The notes under the pieces are model-generated. The model was not told where the DNA came from, made no database searches, and saw nothing but the letters and a program-made list of their open reading frames with translations. A program made the translations under genes and the position numbers. A stretch of 64,000 bases of DNA from Zygosaccharomyces rouxii. Taxonomy: Eukaryota > Ascomycota > Saccharomycetes > Saccharomycetales > Saccharomycetaceae. Shown piece after piece: positions 1 through 11,196 of this stretch (position 1 is the stretch's first letter; each line of letters begins with the position of its first letter). The DNA lies in the NCBI RefSeq assembly GCF_000026365.1, contig NC_012992.1:558001-622000 (forward strand). Direction: 5' to 3'.

Positions 1-128
1 TTCGCGTCCAATGACCAACGTGACGATGTATTAATATTTAGATATGATGACTATATACAAATCCTGTGAATAAATAATTGTAGTAGTATTAAGTTCCTAG
101 GGAAGAAATAAAGAGAGAATAGGTGGTT

Positions 129-590
129 TTAATATTGTCTGGAAGCCTCTTGACATGCTTTCAATTGTTGCAAATAGAAGTCACAAATTTGGAAGTTACC
201 ATTGTTCTCATCCAGACAGCGAGTAAAGTTTCTGGCATCCATGTCACAAGCTCTCATTTGATTTTGGTTGTAAGCTTGAGAGTCCACTGGTGCCACCTGC
301 TGTTGTTGTTGTTGTTCTGGAGCAGCGGAGCTACTGCCACCAAACATACCTGAGAGACCAGCACCGAGGGTATGACCTACAGCACTACCAACAGCAACAC
401 CTGCAGCGGTAGAAGCCATTTGGGAGAAAAGACCTGGTTGTTGAGATTGTTGAGTTGCAGGTGGGTGAGAGTAGGAATTTTGATGAGGTTGTGCCTGCTG
501 CTGTGGTGGTGGTGCATGACGGGCTGGAGCAGCCATTGTTGAGGCAGAACGGGTTTGAGTTGGTCTAGATCCTGGTCTTGAACGTGCCAT
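129..590 (-). CDS. MIX17: Mix17-type twin CX9C mitochondrial intermembrane-space protein
   Basis: A 153-residue protein of the CHCHD2/CHCHD10 family, imported into the mitochondrial intermembrane space by the Mia40 disulfide relay and linked to respiration. Visible features are a Pro/Gln-rich N-terminus, a Gly/Ala-rich hydrophobic stretch at about residues 59-85, a short poly-Gln run at 93-98, and a C-terminal twin CX9C motif with cysteines at 115, 125, 136 and 146. The length and motif spacing fit S. cerevisiae Mix17 (YMR002W). In S. cerevisiae this gene is divergent from CDC5; here CSI2 and TOP1 lie between them, as expected for an unduplicated gene order. The start is the first ATG of the frame. 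Identity is confident from motif and synteny. Confidence 0.93.
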   Translation of the reverse strand: MARSRPGSRPTQTRSASTMAAPARHAPPPQQQAQPHQNSYSHPPATQQSQQPGLFSQMASTAAGVAVGSAVGHTLGAGLSGMFGGSSSAAPEQQQQQQVAPVDSQAYNQNQMRACDMDARNFTRCLDENNGNFQICDFYLQQLKACQEASRQY

Positions 591-1294
591 ACTTGATAAC
601 TATAATTTCTTGGTCTTGTTGCGCGCTAGATACGAGATTTCCTTCGAGTTAATGAATGGGGCTGAAGTATATAGTGTTCCTTTTTATACCGATGAGTTTG
701 CCACTGTTTCCGTTCTCGAACTACCGGAGTGCGGGTAGCACATAACGGAACCGAACTTCGGGAAAGGTCTTAATAGCGGTAGGAAGTGCTGCTATAATAG
801 AATAATAATGTCCAGTGCACTTTAGTGTTATCTAACATGGGTGTTAAAATGTCTGTATAATTGTAAGTGTAATTGTAGTTAAGTGTGGGTATTCGAAGAG
901 GCCCAACATTGATATAGATTCGATTTTTAGGCCAAAAATGTGTGAATGGGAGGCTAGGGGACTGAGAGAGGTTTGACATTAGCTGATGGAGAAACCTTGA
1001 CACGGTGGTTTGAAAACTGTACCATCATGTCGATTTCCAACTATGTACTATAGTCCTTATGTGAATGGAAAAGTGATTTACGTCTTTCAAGAACTCCGAG
1101 ACGCTTGGTCATTATGAATGCAAATTGCATACTAGATATTGGTTGAATTTTAGATAAACGAGTGGTTAGAAATGAATGGAATTAGTAAATGAATGAACTG
1201 AACTAGTTGGTAGTAAATGTGTCATTAAAAGAAGGGATTGATATGATAATCATTATTAGTAAAGGAATGGGTTCAGATTGTTTTGTATCACTTG
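591..1294. other. Intergenic region MIX17-CSI2
   Basis: About 700 bp holding the MIX17 promoter (right of 590) and the 3' flank of the CSI2-like gene. Short open frames here have no recognisable protein character. I see no tRNA, repeat or other feature. Confidence 0.6.
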
Positions 1295-2266
1295 TCATAC
1301 ATTGTGATTCAAAAGTGTGTCTAACTGCATACTTGGCGGTCTGTAATCTTTACCTTTAGTCCTTCTAGGTGGGGGATTGTTATTACTATTATTACCATTA
1401 ATATCTGGCATATTCGCATATGGTGAAATCGAAGCCAAACTTGAATGAGTGTTATTCATGTAGTTATTTCTCATCATTGGTGGCAAACTGTAAGTTGATT
1501 GGTGACCTATTATCTGTGTAAATGTTTGTTCTCTCGGCGTTGATGTGTTTGAATTTGGCTCACTACTATCGAGACCTAATTGTGTTGGTTGTGCTAAATT
1601 CCACGTAGTTTTATTATTATTCTGACTTTTCAATATCTCAGTTGGCGAAAGGAACATATTACTTGCATTGGCAAAGGCAGCATTGGGATCAACAATAGCA
1701 TCAGATGCATGCGGAGGTTGAGCTTGATTTAATAGGTTCAGGGCTGAGTTCGATCCTAGACTATACATACTTACCCTTGATGCCTTTGTCTTGAAAACTT
1801 TTTCTGAAATGTCACTACCATCATCAGTATCACTAAAATCTGTTGAATTATCATAAGGTTCAGGTGCTCCAGCAAAGAAAAAGGGATCGTATTGGTATCT
1901 GTTTTCCAGTTCTTTAAGTTTATACTCTTGTCTCGCACTTTTCCATGCTCTAATGGCAAAGAATAACCAGATCCCAAATGAGGCAAGTATTATGAATCCA
2001 ATACAGCTACCAACAGCAATGAAAACTGTTCCACCCTTTTGGGAATCATGATAGATGTATTTGTTACCGGATGCACCAGGTACCACAGGTGTGAAAGTAG
2101 CATGATATGACGAATGTGAACTTGAACTTGAACTACTAGCGGTTGGCTGATAAGACGGAAGATTGCCCCTCTTTGTTATAGTAGCCATGGAATTCCTGTC
2201 ATTAGCGAAAGAAACATCAATTAATAGCGCTAAAAAGAGCGCTACTGATGGATACTGAAGAACCAT
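1295..2266 (-). CDS. CSI2: Csi2-like single-pass membrane protein
   Basis: A 323-residue protein with an N-terminal signal peptide (about residues 1-21), a Ser-rich extracellular segment (about 44-54), one transmembrane helix at about 80-106 and a basic membrane-proximal cytosolic segment. A long Ser/Asn-rich cytosolic tail follows, with an acidic patch near 140-155. The layout fits fungal cell-surface proteins of the Csi2 and Prm5/YNL058C kind. I choose Csi2 because in S. cerevisiae CSI2 (YOL007C) is the gene beside TOP1 (YOL006C) in the same orientation, as here. CSI2 has been linked to chitin synthase 3; the molecular role is not known to me. The Prm5/YNL058C alternative is not excluded by sequence alone. 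Confidence 0.78.
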   Translation of the reverse strand: MVLQYPSVALFLALLIDVSFANDRNSMATITKRGNLPSYQPTASSSSSSSHSSYHATFTPVVPGASGNKYIYHDSQKGGTVFIAVGSCIGFIILASFGIWLFFAIRAWKSARQEYKLKELENRYQYDPFFFAGAPEPYDNSTDFSDTDDGSDISEKVFKTKASRVSMYSLGSNSALNLLNQAQPPHASDAIVDPNAAFANASNMFLSPTEILKSQNNNKTTWNLAQPTQLGLDSSEPNSNTSTPREQTFTQIIGHQSTYSLPPMMRNNYMNNTHSSLASISPYANMPDINGNNSNNNPPPRRTKGKDYRPPSMQLDTLLNHNV

Positions 2267-2981
2267 TGAGCGATTGAATGATTAATAGCTGGTTGGGTTC
2301 GTTAAGTGATTGACAGTATTAATTCGACGTCTCGTCCACCCAAACTCTTTTCAAAGAAAAGGGAGTGGGATTAGGAGAGTAATGAAAAAATTGTAACACG
2401 AAGTGCTTCATCTCTTTTATAAAGTGAGCCACTTTGCATGTCAGGACAACTACCAGAATATGTGGTTGATTATGCCTACGAGAGGTAACCTTTGGCGATT
2501 CAATTTGCTTCGAAGGGTATAAGGAGGAAAAGCAACCAGGGGGAGAAAGAATTGGCGTTTCGTTAAAGAACTTTGAGACTAAATTTACCCCAGCATGCGC
2601 CGCGAATTTCACCCCATTCCTTGCACATGTCCTTAAAGCTTTTTGAATCAAATCAACTCTTGTCAGTGATCTTCTAGATTTCATCGCGATGATCTTGAAA
2701 AAGAATATTTCGTGTCCTTTTTCGGTATTTCGCGTCATCGGTCGCCAAAATTTTCGTGATCTTCTTTAGGATGCATAGAACAAATTTCAGCCCCATGATG
2801 GAAGAATCCTTGACAGGAGTGACCAATTTAGGAATGCTCGGTCGAAATTGGAGTTGATAAATCGATGAGATTCTCTATAATTAGTAATTAACCGTACTTC
2901 TATTAAACAAAATAAACTGTATGTGTGTATCACATGTTGTTACTACTGGTTATGTACAAAAGTTTTCTTCAGATGTTTTTA
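2267..2981. other. Intergenic region CSI2-TOP1
   Basis: About 715 bp with the CSI2 promoter and the TOP1 3' flank. A 139-codon open frame on the minus strand (2319-2738) lies in the CSI2 promoter position and shows no recognisable domain; I treat it as chance. No RNA gene or repeat is seen. Confidence 0.5.
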
Positions 2982-5513
2982 TTAAAATCTCCAGTTTTCA
3001 TCTGCAGATTCAATTGCCCATTTGAATTTTTCTCTTAACGATTTGGTGAAGATTCTTTCGATGGGGACACCGTATTTTTTACAAAATACGACTGACAACC
3101 TGGGATCAATATAATTAATTTTGGAAGTACCCAATGAAACTTGAGAATTTTCTTCTTTATCTCTTAATTGAATGGAACTAGTTTCGATTCTTTGATCCAG
3201 TTTTTCTATCTGTTTTTCTAATTTTTCTATGCTGTTTGAAGAACTTTTCACTTCAGTAACGCTTGTTTTCAATTCTCTGGCGTACTGCTGTCTTAATTCT
3301 TCAACTTTTTCTAACCATTCTTTCAAAACCGATTCATCTAATAGTTCTTGCTTTTCAAATCTCTTCTTATCATTTTCTCTTGCAAATTTTTTATGGCATT
3401 TATCGATTTCCCTTTCAATGATTCTCTCATGAATAGATGCTTCCACTTCCTTACGGAAATCATCAATTTCCTCGAAAAACTTTGGTCTTTTCTTACGTTC
3501 ATTTTTATCAAGTTGTAAGATGGCTCTTTTCAATCTAACTTTCTGCCATTCTAATTCTTCAATCTTATCACTTGCCTTTTGGACAGATTGTGCATGAGTT
3601 TTTGCCACGGATCTTTGATGGTTACACAAGATGGCCACCGTTCTATTAGCTGCATTATACTTTAGAATCTTCTCAGCGACTGAACCTTCATTTTTTATTA
3701 GATCTAACTGATCTTGCATCGTTTTGGATGCATTATAAGTACGGAAAACCTTAGCCGTTAGACCCTGCATGTAATGTTGTAGGTGTTTGTTTAAAACTGA
3801 AGGATCTAAACGATCAAAAAGTTGATGACCAGGTTGCTTTGGTGGTCTCTTGAAAATGGTCAAATTTTTGAAAACTTGTGGATCAACTTCGACTTCTTGA
3901 TAAAACCTAATAGAATCCTTACCCAAAAAATCAAAGATAACTTTATTTGGAGGTTTTAAAGTGACATGTTCGTATCTTAGTGAACAACAACCTACAGTAT
4001 CAGCTTCGTCATCAGCTTTTTCACCACCTGCTCTTAAGGCAAAGACGTCAATTAAATAAATGGCAACAGCTTTTTGACGTTCTAGCATTACCTTATTTTT
4101 TAAATTTTTATTATAATCTTTCCTAATCGCATCAATATGGTATTTTAATTGGCGTGATTTCTCAAACTTTTTAAAATCACTTTGACCATTTAATGAAGAA
4201 TTGGCTGCAAATCTAACATATTTGAAAGAATTTGAAATATTTTCTCTCCACATGGCTAGCCATTGAACCGTATTGTCATGTCTGATCTCCCCCCATTTTT
4301 GGCCCTCTGGTAGTGGTGGAATTGTTGCATCTTTATCTAAATTTAAAACGACATCTTCAGGATAAACTCTACGTTTTAATTTACCTGTCTTTGGATGTGC
4401 ACCACGACCTCTAAATAAACCTGGTGGTTCGATTTTGAAATTACCAACTTGTTCTTTACGACCATCTAATTCACAGTATTTAAAGGGTTCTTCAAACTTT
4501 TCCCTTTCCATTCTTAATTGTTTTTTCTCTTGTGGGCTTAATTGTTTTCTCTGTTCCTTTTGCATTTCGAAAAATTCAAACATTTTTGTAAAATCACATT
4601 TATCAAATGATTCAATATTGATACCGTTCTTAGTACCACCATTTTCATTCAGCACTTCAATAAAATCGTTAAAGAAATTACTTTGGAAAACAGTATTTTT
4701 AGCATGATCGGATTGTAAAAGAGCTGCGAAAAATCCAGCAACCTCTTCAGCCTGTGGAGGTAAATCAACAGGTTTACCATTATAATACATTTTAATATGA
4801 GATGGTAATGGCTCATATGTTGGAGGGAAAATAACACCATTATGTTTTAAAGTTGTCCATTTGACGGTATCATCATCTTTTTCCTTTTCCCACCATTTAT
4901 AATTTTCTTCCGCTTCGGCATCAACATCAGCTTCGGCATCTTCACTCTTGGTAGAATCTTCTTTTTCCTCCTCCTCTTCTTTTACTTTAGTTTGCTTTTT
5001 CTTTGTAGATGGTGATTTTGTTGACGCGTTCTTCTTAGATTTGGACTGGGCTGTTGATGTTTTTGTATTCGTCTTAGCCTTTGGTTTTTCCTTTGTTTTC
5101 TTCGTACTTGTAGTTGTCTTTGGTTTCGTATTTGTCTTCGTTTTTGCCTTTGTCTGTTTTGTGTTTTTATTATTGGCTTTCCCATTTAATGGTTCATCAT
5201 CATCATCATCATCATATTCGCCATCACTTTCATCCTCTTCATCCTCTTCGTCGTCGTGATAATCTACACCATCTCCATCTTCATCTTCACTTTTAACTTT
5301 CTTGTTGTTTTGGTTTTCAGATACCTGGGATAATACAGTTTCACTATCGTAATCTTCGGAATTAGAACCAGAATCAGAATCACTTGAATCCTTGACTACT
5401 CGTTTACTATTACTAGTTCCATTACCCTTTAGTTTTCTTCTCTTTGTTTGAGATAATAGAACATCGTCTTCTTCTTCTCCACTTGAAGAAATGTAGCGCT
5501 TATCTGACGTCAT
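2982..5513 (-). CDS. TOP1: DNA topoisomerase I (type IB)
   Basis: An 843-residue nuclear type IB topoisomerase that relaxes supercoils by transient nicking through a 3'-phosphotyrosine link. The first ~210 residues are a low-complexity tail rich in Ser, Asp/Glu and Lys (poly-Asp near 100-107, then KTKTNTK-type repeats), a likely source of nuclear-localisation signals. The conserved core follows, then a coiled-coil linker (about 660-785) and the C-terminal catalytic segment SKINYIDPR with the active-site tyrosine at residue 801, exactly 42 residues from the end as in the S. cerevisiae enzyme. The protein is longer than S. cerevisiae Top1 (769), mostly in the N-terminal tail. The frame stays open upstream to a TTG at 5549, but the first ATG is at 5513. 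Confidence 0.97.
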   Translation of the reverse strand: MTSDKRYISSSGEEEDDVLLSQTKRRKLKGNGTSNSKRVVKDSSDSDSGSNSEDYDSETVLSQVSENQNNKKVKSEDEDGDGVDYHDDEEDEEDESDGEYDDDDDDEPLNGKANNKNTKQTKAKTKTNTKPKTTTSTKKTKEKPKAKTNTKTSTAQSKSKKNASTKSPSTKKKQTKVKEEEEEKEDSTKSEDAEADVDAEAEENYKWWEKEKDDDTVKWTTLKHNGVIFPPTYEPLPSHIKMYYNGKPVDLPPQAEEVAGFFAALLQSDHAKNTVFQSNFFNDFIEVLNENGGTKNGINIESFDKCDFTKMFEFFEMQKEQRKQLSPQEKKQLRMEREKFEEPFKYCELDGRKEQVGNFKIEPPGLFRGRGAHPKTGKLKRRVYPEDVVLNLDKDATIPPLPEGQKWGEIRHDNTVQWLAMWRENISNSFKYVRFAANSSLNGQSDFKKFEKSRQLKYHIDAIRKDYNKNLKNKVMLERQKAVAIYLIDVFALRAGGEKADDEADTVGCCSLRYEHVTLKPPNKVIFDFLGKDSIRFYQEVEVDPQVFKNLTIFKRPPKQPGHQLFDRLDPSVLNKHLQHYMQGLTAKVFRTYNASKTMQDQLDLIKNEGSVAEKILKYNAANRTVAILCNHQRSVAKTHAQSVQKASDKIEELEWQKVRLKRAILQLDKNERKKRPKFFEEIDDFRKEVEASIHERIIEREIDKCHKKFARENDKKRFEKQELLDESVLKEWLEKVEELRQQYARELKTSVTEVKSSSNSIEKLEKQIEKLDQRIETSSIQLRDKEENSQVSLGTSKINYIDPRLSVVFCKKYGVPIERIFTKSLREKFKWAIESADENWRF

Positions 5514-7425
5514 ATTTACCAGTACTATCCAAAAAAAAAAAACTAACAATGATTTTTACTTCCTTCTTAACAAAAAGTATTATTTGCAGAAATTGATGAT
5601 CCACCGAGAGCGTGTGTATTATATGTGTATCTCTATCACAGCAATGGAATATAATAAATAAACTTTGAACTTAACTTTAAACCTCCTCCCTGTATAAACT
5701 CCGCCACTACTCGTGTTCTTTTTTACATATATGTGGTAGTAGAGTATAAGGTACAAAAGTTAATTGTATAGTATATTACTATAGTAATAACATTGATAGT
5801 AATAGTTCATGGTTTAAAAGAAAAAAAATGAGAGGAAAAAAAAAAGGCAAAGGTCACGTGCAAAAGAAGAAAAAACGTTTCTTTTTTTCGTTTCTTCGAG
5901 AAGGCGAATTAAAGAGAGAATCAAAGACAAAACAGGGCACTGGTACTGTTACTGCTACTTTGAACTCTCATTAGTACTTACACTCGTTCTGTTGTCTCCT
6001 CTTCTATGACCATTAGTCTTCTTGCATATTCTTTACAATCACCTTTGGTCATGTTTACTCCTCTCGGGAAAGCAGCTACTGCTTCAGATACGTCTTGTTA
6101 GTCATGGATTTAGTTGCTGAATTATTGAGGTGAAGAAGGGGACTATAATTTTACCCCATCTTTTTTCCAGGAGAATGATCGGAACAATCGATGTGATTGT
6201 CGTCTTTTCTACATACTACAGGTATTATCGCTACTATCAATATTACAGATGCACCGGATGCAGTTCATTTAATAATACTTCTTAATACGTCATATCGGTC
6301 CGAGAGTCTCTGTTGCTTCTTTGTTGTTGTTGTTGTTGGAAAAGATCTACCCATTATTGTCACTCTAATAACATGTATCGATTTAGTTATGATATATTTA
6401 CAATTTAACAATATTGGGTAATCAGAGTATATTGTGGACTATCCGGAGAAGGTGTTGATTTATTTTCCTTTAGCCGCCTGCAATGTTCCTTTTCGGACAG
6501 TTTGTTGGATGTTTTACCGGATGTGGACAAATCAAAACAAATCATACTGTTTAGGAAATATGAAAACAATTAAATTTCAAAAAATTCCAAGAATTAAACA
6601 TTGTTCATTCAGCGAAATAAGAGAAAGACGAGGAAGAAAAGGCAGAATCCTTTAGTTAGTTTTAACTATTACTTGCTTAACCCCTCCTCCCCTCCCATTC
6701 CTTTTGAAGCGATTGTCAGACAACTCCTTTTTCATTTTGTTATAATATTTTTACTTTTATTTCATTTGATTTCACTTCATCTCAGCTCTTTCATCTATCC
6801 ATTCTTTCCCTCATCACACTAGAGCCATCTAATCTAATCTAATCACTTTTTGGTGTCAGTTATCCAACCTAGATTGATCCTTTTGATTATCGTGCCCATT
6901 TAAACTGGGAATAGTCATTACATTGGATCAGATTATCCGCATCTATACTGAGGTTTGTGATACAAGTTTTCCACACTTTAATTTTACTTTTTTCATTTTT
7001 CATTTTTGTGTGAGTACAAGAGAAATAGAAGGAGCGGTTACATTCGCCATTGAAATAAAAGAGTAGAGTTGACACAAAAAGAAGGGAGTTTAGTTTTAAG
7101 CTATTAATTTTCATTTCTTTTGATTAAGAGTAACAAAAATAGAGGAACAAAGTAGTCCAATTTAGAGAAAAAACGAATATTTAAACTCGGCGACGCAAGA
7201 GTAAAGAGTAAAGGAAAGAACGGAAATATATTCGTAAAATCAAACCGAATCGAATTACAACTGCGATCACAGTTCCATTCACTTTAAATTCAATTCAATT
7301 CACTAATACTTAATTTTTTGGGATCAATCTTTTTTCATTTTTTTTTTTTTAACATTTTGTCATTTTATTATTGTTTTCATTTCAACTGACCTTATTTCCG
7401 AAGTTACGCACAAAATCGACAAAAC
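5514..7425. other. Long divergent spacer TOP1-CDC5
   Basis: At 1.9 kb, the longest gene-free stretch apart from the retrotransposon region. It carries homopolymer A and T runs, one GTCACGTG site at 5853-5860, and short pentanucleotide arrays (near 6827-6845 and at 7287-7301) near CDC5. The short open frames in it (for example 6197-6421, 6434-6655 and 6887-7114) have no domain or homologue that I recognise. No tRNA seen. It presumably holds both promoters and a long CDC5 leader region. Confidence 0.5.
5853..5860. promoter_or_regulatory. Cbf1/E-box site GTCACGTG
   Basis: A perfect RTCACRTG octamer, the recognition sequence of the bHLH factor Cbf1 and also the CDEI consensus. It lies about 340 bp upstream of the TOP1 ATG. 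No CDEII or CDEIII lies beside it, so it is a promoter-type site rather than part of a centromere. Function is inferred from the motif only. Confidence 0.45.
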
Positions 7426-9750
7426 ATGTCATTGGCACCGTTACAAACAGTCAATGAAAAACAATTGAATACCCGTTCAAATCTGATAAATACGCCTGTA
7501 AAGGGGACAGCTAATGCTGCTGCTAATGGAGTCAATGCAGCTACGACTGCGACCACCTCAATTAACAACGGTGGAGGAGTTAACGGTAATTTGAATAACG
7601 CTAATGCATTTGGGGTAGGAGGACCCTTTGGTACATTTGGTGGCGGTAGTGCAAGTGCAAATGCTAACATTGCTCATATCAATACAAACACAAATATAGC
7701 TCCTTTGGGATTAGATGGTAAAGAAAATTATGGCGGTAATGGTAATAGTAATAAACGCCAAGATACTCATCAACAACCCGCACAAAAGAAGAAAAAGGAA
7801 AAATTATCTGCTCTTTGCAAGACACCACCATCTTTAATCAAAACGAGAGGTAGAGATTATCACAGAGGTCATTTCTTGGGTGAGGGTGGATTTGCTCGCT
7901 GTTTCCAAATAAGAGATGACAGTGGTAAACTATTTGCAGCAAAAACGGTAGCGAAATTATCCATTAAAACAGAGAAGACGAGGAAGAAGCTTTTATCAGA
8001 AATTCAAATTCATAAAAGTATGAAGCATCAAAACATTGTTCAATTTATTGATTGTTTTGAAGATGACACAAATGTTTACATTTTACTGGAAATTTGCCCG
8101 AATGGATCTTTAATGGAATTATTGAAAAAGAGAAAACAATTGACAGAGCCTGAAGTTAGATTTTTCACAACCCAAATTTGTGGTGCAATTAAATATATGC
8201 ATTCCAGAAGAGTTATCCATAGGGATTTGAAATTGGGTAACATTTTTTTCGATAGAAATTATAATTTGAAAATAGGTGATTTCGGATTAGCCGCAGTCCT
8301 AGCAAACGATAGGGAACGTAAATTTACAGTTTGCGGAACACCAAATTATATTGCACCTGAAGTATTAATGGGTAAACACTCTGGTCATTCATATGAAGTT
8401 GACGTTTGGTCGATTGGTGTAATGGTATATGCACTATTAGTTGGTAAACCACCATTTCAAGCAAAGGATGTTAATACGATTTATGAAAGAATTAAATGTT
8501 GTGATTTTATTTTCCCCAAGGAAAAGCCAATATCACATGAAGCCAAAGTCTTGGTTCAAGATCTTCTATCATTAGATCCATTAGAAAGACCTTCGATATC
8601 AGAAATTATGGATTACGTTTGGTTTAGAGGAATTTTCCCACCATATATTCAATCTAATGTAATGACAGAAGTTCCTTATTATGAGAATAGAATTACATTA
8701 GAAGAATCATTTATCAATTTTAAAAATTGTGTTATTAAATCAGGTCTTCTAACAACAGATGGTACTGATAATTTCAACTTACGTGATATAATTTCGTTGG
8801 TAAGTCAAGATTCTGCGGAAATGTCCCATAATGAGAATCGTCAAACAATTTTACCACATTCTATATCCCCTGGTGGGACTAAAAATAAATATAAAGAAGT
8901 GGTTGATTTAGAAGCACAGAGAAAGTTAAACGATTTAGCTCGTGATGCTAGGATACGCAGAGCTCAACAAGCTACCATTAAAAGGGATTTAGTTGCTACT
9001 TCAACTAATTTGATTAAATCTGAAATTTCATTAAGAATACTGGCAAGTGAATGTCATCTAACTTTAAATGGAATCTTAGAAGCTGAAGCCCAAAAGAGAA
9101 TGGGCGGATTACCACAGTCGAGATTACCAAAGATAAAACATCCAATTGTTGTTACCAAATGGGTTGACTATTCTAATAAACATGGATTTTCATATCAATT
9201 ATCAACAGAAGATATTGGTGTTCTCTTTAACAATGGTACAACTGTACTTCGACTAGCCGATGCTGAAGAATTTTGGTATATTAGTTATGATGATAAAGAA
9301 GGTTGGGTAGCAAGTCATTATTTATTATCAGAAAGACCAAGAGAACTAACAAGACATTTAGAAGTGGTTGATTTTTTTTCCAAATATATGAGAGCAAATT
9401 TAAGTCGTGTATCGACATTCATCAGAGAAGATTATCATAAAGATGATGTTTTCTTGAGAAGATACACTAGATATAAACAATTTGTCATGTTTGAATTGAG
9501 TGATGGAACTTTCCAATTCAATTTCAAAGATCACAATAAATTGGCAATATCTGATGGTGGTAGATTAGTTACTTATATTTCACCATCGCATGAAAGTCTT
9601 ACTTATCCATTAGTGGAAATTTTAAAGATTAAAGAGATTCCCAACTATCCAGAATGTTGTTTTATGGAAAAATTAGCATTAATAAAAGAAGGTTTAAAAC
9701 AAAAATCATCAGTGGTTACCATAGAACAAAATCATAATATCAATGTTTGA
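7426..9750 (+). CDS. CDC5: Polo-like kinase Cdc5
   Basis: A 774-residue mitotic polo kinase controlling mitotic exit, cohesin cleavage and cytokinesis. The N-terminal ~130 residues are low-complexity (Asn/Ala/Gly) and include an RxxL destruction-box candidate at 17-20 and a KEN box at 99-101, consistent with APC/C-driven turnover. The kinase domain spans about 145-395: Gly loop 152-159, catalytic Lys173, HRD 265-267, DFG 285-287 and activation-loop Thr301. Two polo boxes occupy about 575-765, with Trp579 and the His703/Lys705 pair that read phosphopeptides. The S. cerevisiae protein is 705 residues; the extra length is N-terminal. All key residues are present. Confidence 0.98.
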   Translation: MSLAPLQTVNEKQLNTRSNLINTPVKGTANAAANGVNAATTATTSINNGGGVNGNLNNANAFGVGGPFGTFGGGSASANANIAHINTNTNIAPLGLDGKENYGGNGNSNKRQDTHQQPAQKKKKEKLSALCKTPPSLIKTRGRDYHRGHFLGEGGFARCFQIRDDSGKLFAAKTVAKLSIKTEKTRKKLLSEIQIHKSMKHQNIVQFIDCFEDDTNVYILLEICPNGSLMELLKKRKQLTEPEVRFFTTQICGAIKYMHSRRVIHRDLKLGNIFFDRNYNLKIGDFGLAAVLANDRERKFTVCGTPNYIAPEVLMGKHSGHSYEVDVWSIGVMVYALLVGKPPFQAKDVNTIYERIKCCDFIFPKEKPISHEAKVLVQDLLSLDPLERPSISEIMDYVWFRGIFPPYIQSNVMTEVPYYENRITLEESFINFKNCVIKSGLLTTDGTDNFNLRDIISLVSQDSAEMSHNENRQTILPHSISPGGTKNKYKEVVDLEAQRKLNDLARDARIRRAQQATIKRDLVATSTNLIKSEISLRILASECHLTLNGILEAEAQKRMGGLPQSRLPKIKHPIVVTKWVDYSNKHGFSYQLSTEDIGVLFNNGTTVLRLADAEEFWYISYDDKEGWVASHYLLSERPRELTRHLEVVDFFSKYMRANLSRVSTFIREDYHKDDVFLRRYTRYKQFVMFELSDGTFQFNFKDHNKLAISDGGRLVTYISPSHESLTYPLVEILKIKEIPNYPECCFMEKLALIKEGLKQKSSVVTIEQNHNINV

Positions 9751-9966
9751 TTTTATCAGTGAAGTTAAGAAAAACAAAACAAAACAAAAAAAATTAGATT
9801 AAACTAAACTAAATTAAATTAAATAGTACATACACAACATAATTAATGATACCAAAAACAAAAGGAAAGAAGAAGAAATAATAGTAACAATAAAAAAAAA
9901 AAAAAAAAACGTTAATATTTGTTAAAAGCGCTAAAATACATTATTATAGTTATTATAATAGAGTCC

Positions 9967-10335
9967 TCATATACCAAAATTATCATCGGATGCCAATGTC
10001 TGTAAGTTCCATTCTGTTTCAAAATTTGTCTTTAATACACCTAATTTATTGATAATACCATTACAAGCATTTTTCAATGCATCCTTAGGATCATAACCTT
10101 CCATAGTTTGAATTCTCATCTTAAAACGTGCAAACAAAGGATGCTCCACTTTGTAAGCTGCAAATAAAACTTTTGGATCGTTTAACAATTCAGCTCTAAT
10201 TAAGTTACCCAAAGTGTGATCTTCTTTTTCAAATGTAACAACAATTGCATTTGGTGCCTTAGTGTCAGGATCAACTCTTAATTTCGATTCCCCTTCACCC
10301 AGAAGGAAAAGCTCAAACCTATCTGGGGCGTTCAT
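9967..10335 (-). CDS. RPB11: RNA polymerase II subunit Rpb11
   Basis: A 122-residue subunit that pairs with Rpb3 to form the alpha-like assembly platform of RNA polymerase II. It is nearly identical to S. cerevisiae Rpb11 (120 residues): the [19 protein letters not shown] start, the HTLGNLIR segment and the [22 protein letters not shown]-terminal helix are all intact. It is convergent with CDC5, with 216 bp between the stops, a short spacer full of A-rich repeats. In S. cerevisiae it is the next gene to TOP1; here CDC5 sits between them. Confidence 0.98.
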   Translation of the reverse strand: MNAPDRFELFLLGEGESKLRVDPDTKAPNAIVVTFEKEDHTLGNLIRAELLNDPKVLFAAYKVEHPLFARFKMRIQTMEGYDPKDALKNACNGIINKLGVLKTNFETEWNLQTLASDDNFGI

Positions 10336-11196
10336 ATCAATCTAAAGAAAAGTACTATGGAATTTCTTATCACTTGTGTATTGATTAGCTATTCAACATG
10401 TTAATTAACGATTACGTAGGTATAGACTCTCACTTCGATCCCAATGGCTGAACAGAGCCTTTGGAAAGTTGGCTACCACTACAATGAAAGAAGAAAAATA
10501 AAGTGTATCCGGGTAACAGTCCTTACTCTTCGGTATCCGGAAACGATAATGTCCAGGTAACACACAGGACAAGTTCTCAGCGGCTAACGACAGGAAGTTA
10601 AAACAGCCCATTAGAACGAAATTAACAAGTACTGAACAATTATTATCGGAACTCTCTGATCCTTTGGTTTGCTCAACAGTCGAACGAGAGAAGAGCCGGG
10701 TAATAGCTTTCTTTTTACCTCTGTTCACTCTCTTCGGCCGCAGAACTCCATTCGAAGAAAAAGTTATTTACGTATTTCCCGCCAAACTCTTTCTAGAACA
10801 GTTTCTCTCTACAACCTGTTACACGAGAAACTACGCGTATTACAAGTGCTATATACCATTACAAAAAGATTTTATCTTCCACTCCAAAATAAATCAGGGG
10901 AAACATTAGAGAAGTTTTCTTATTTCAAGGTTTCGTTTTTCTTATTACTTTTATTATTACTATTATACATTTCAATCAGGTTTTGGCTGTCCCGCTCTCC
11001 GTCCCCTTGACGCTGATCGAAAGTGAAAAAAAAAAAATAAAGGAAAGGAAAAAAAACAGTTTAGACACCAGTACAGTTATTGTGATAACACGCTAGTTTT
11101 AACGATTCTATTCAAGTATAAGCAATACCGCGTTGTAAACTACACCATAAACAATCTTTTGGAGGGAATCAGGAGAATTATAAGTCTTTACTGACC
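10336..11196. other. Divergent promoter region RPB11-SIN3
   Basis: 861 bp between divergent genes. Overlapping short open frames (10405-10728 minus, 10664-10909 and 10669-11010 plus) have no protein-like features. A poly-A run is at about 11027-11038. No tRNA or repeat element recognised. Confidence 0.5.

Noticed and set aside
2319..2738. 139-codon minus-strand open frame between TOP1 and CSI2
   Set aside because: It occupies the CSI2 promoter, has no recognisable domain or homologue and no S. cerevisiae counterpart; most likely chance.
4948..5296. Plus-strand frames opposite the TOP1 N-terminus (Phe/Val- and His-rich)
   Set aside because: Mirror translations of the Lys/Asp/Ser simple-sequence tail of TOP1.
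5853..5860. Perfect CDEI-like octamer GTCACGTG as a possible second centromere
   Set aside because: No long A/T-only tract and no CCG-containing CDEIII within range; the site is better read as a Cbf1 promoter element.
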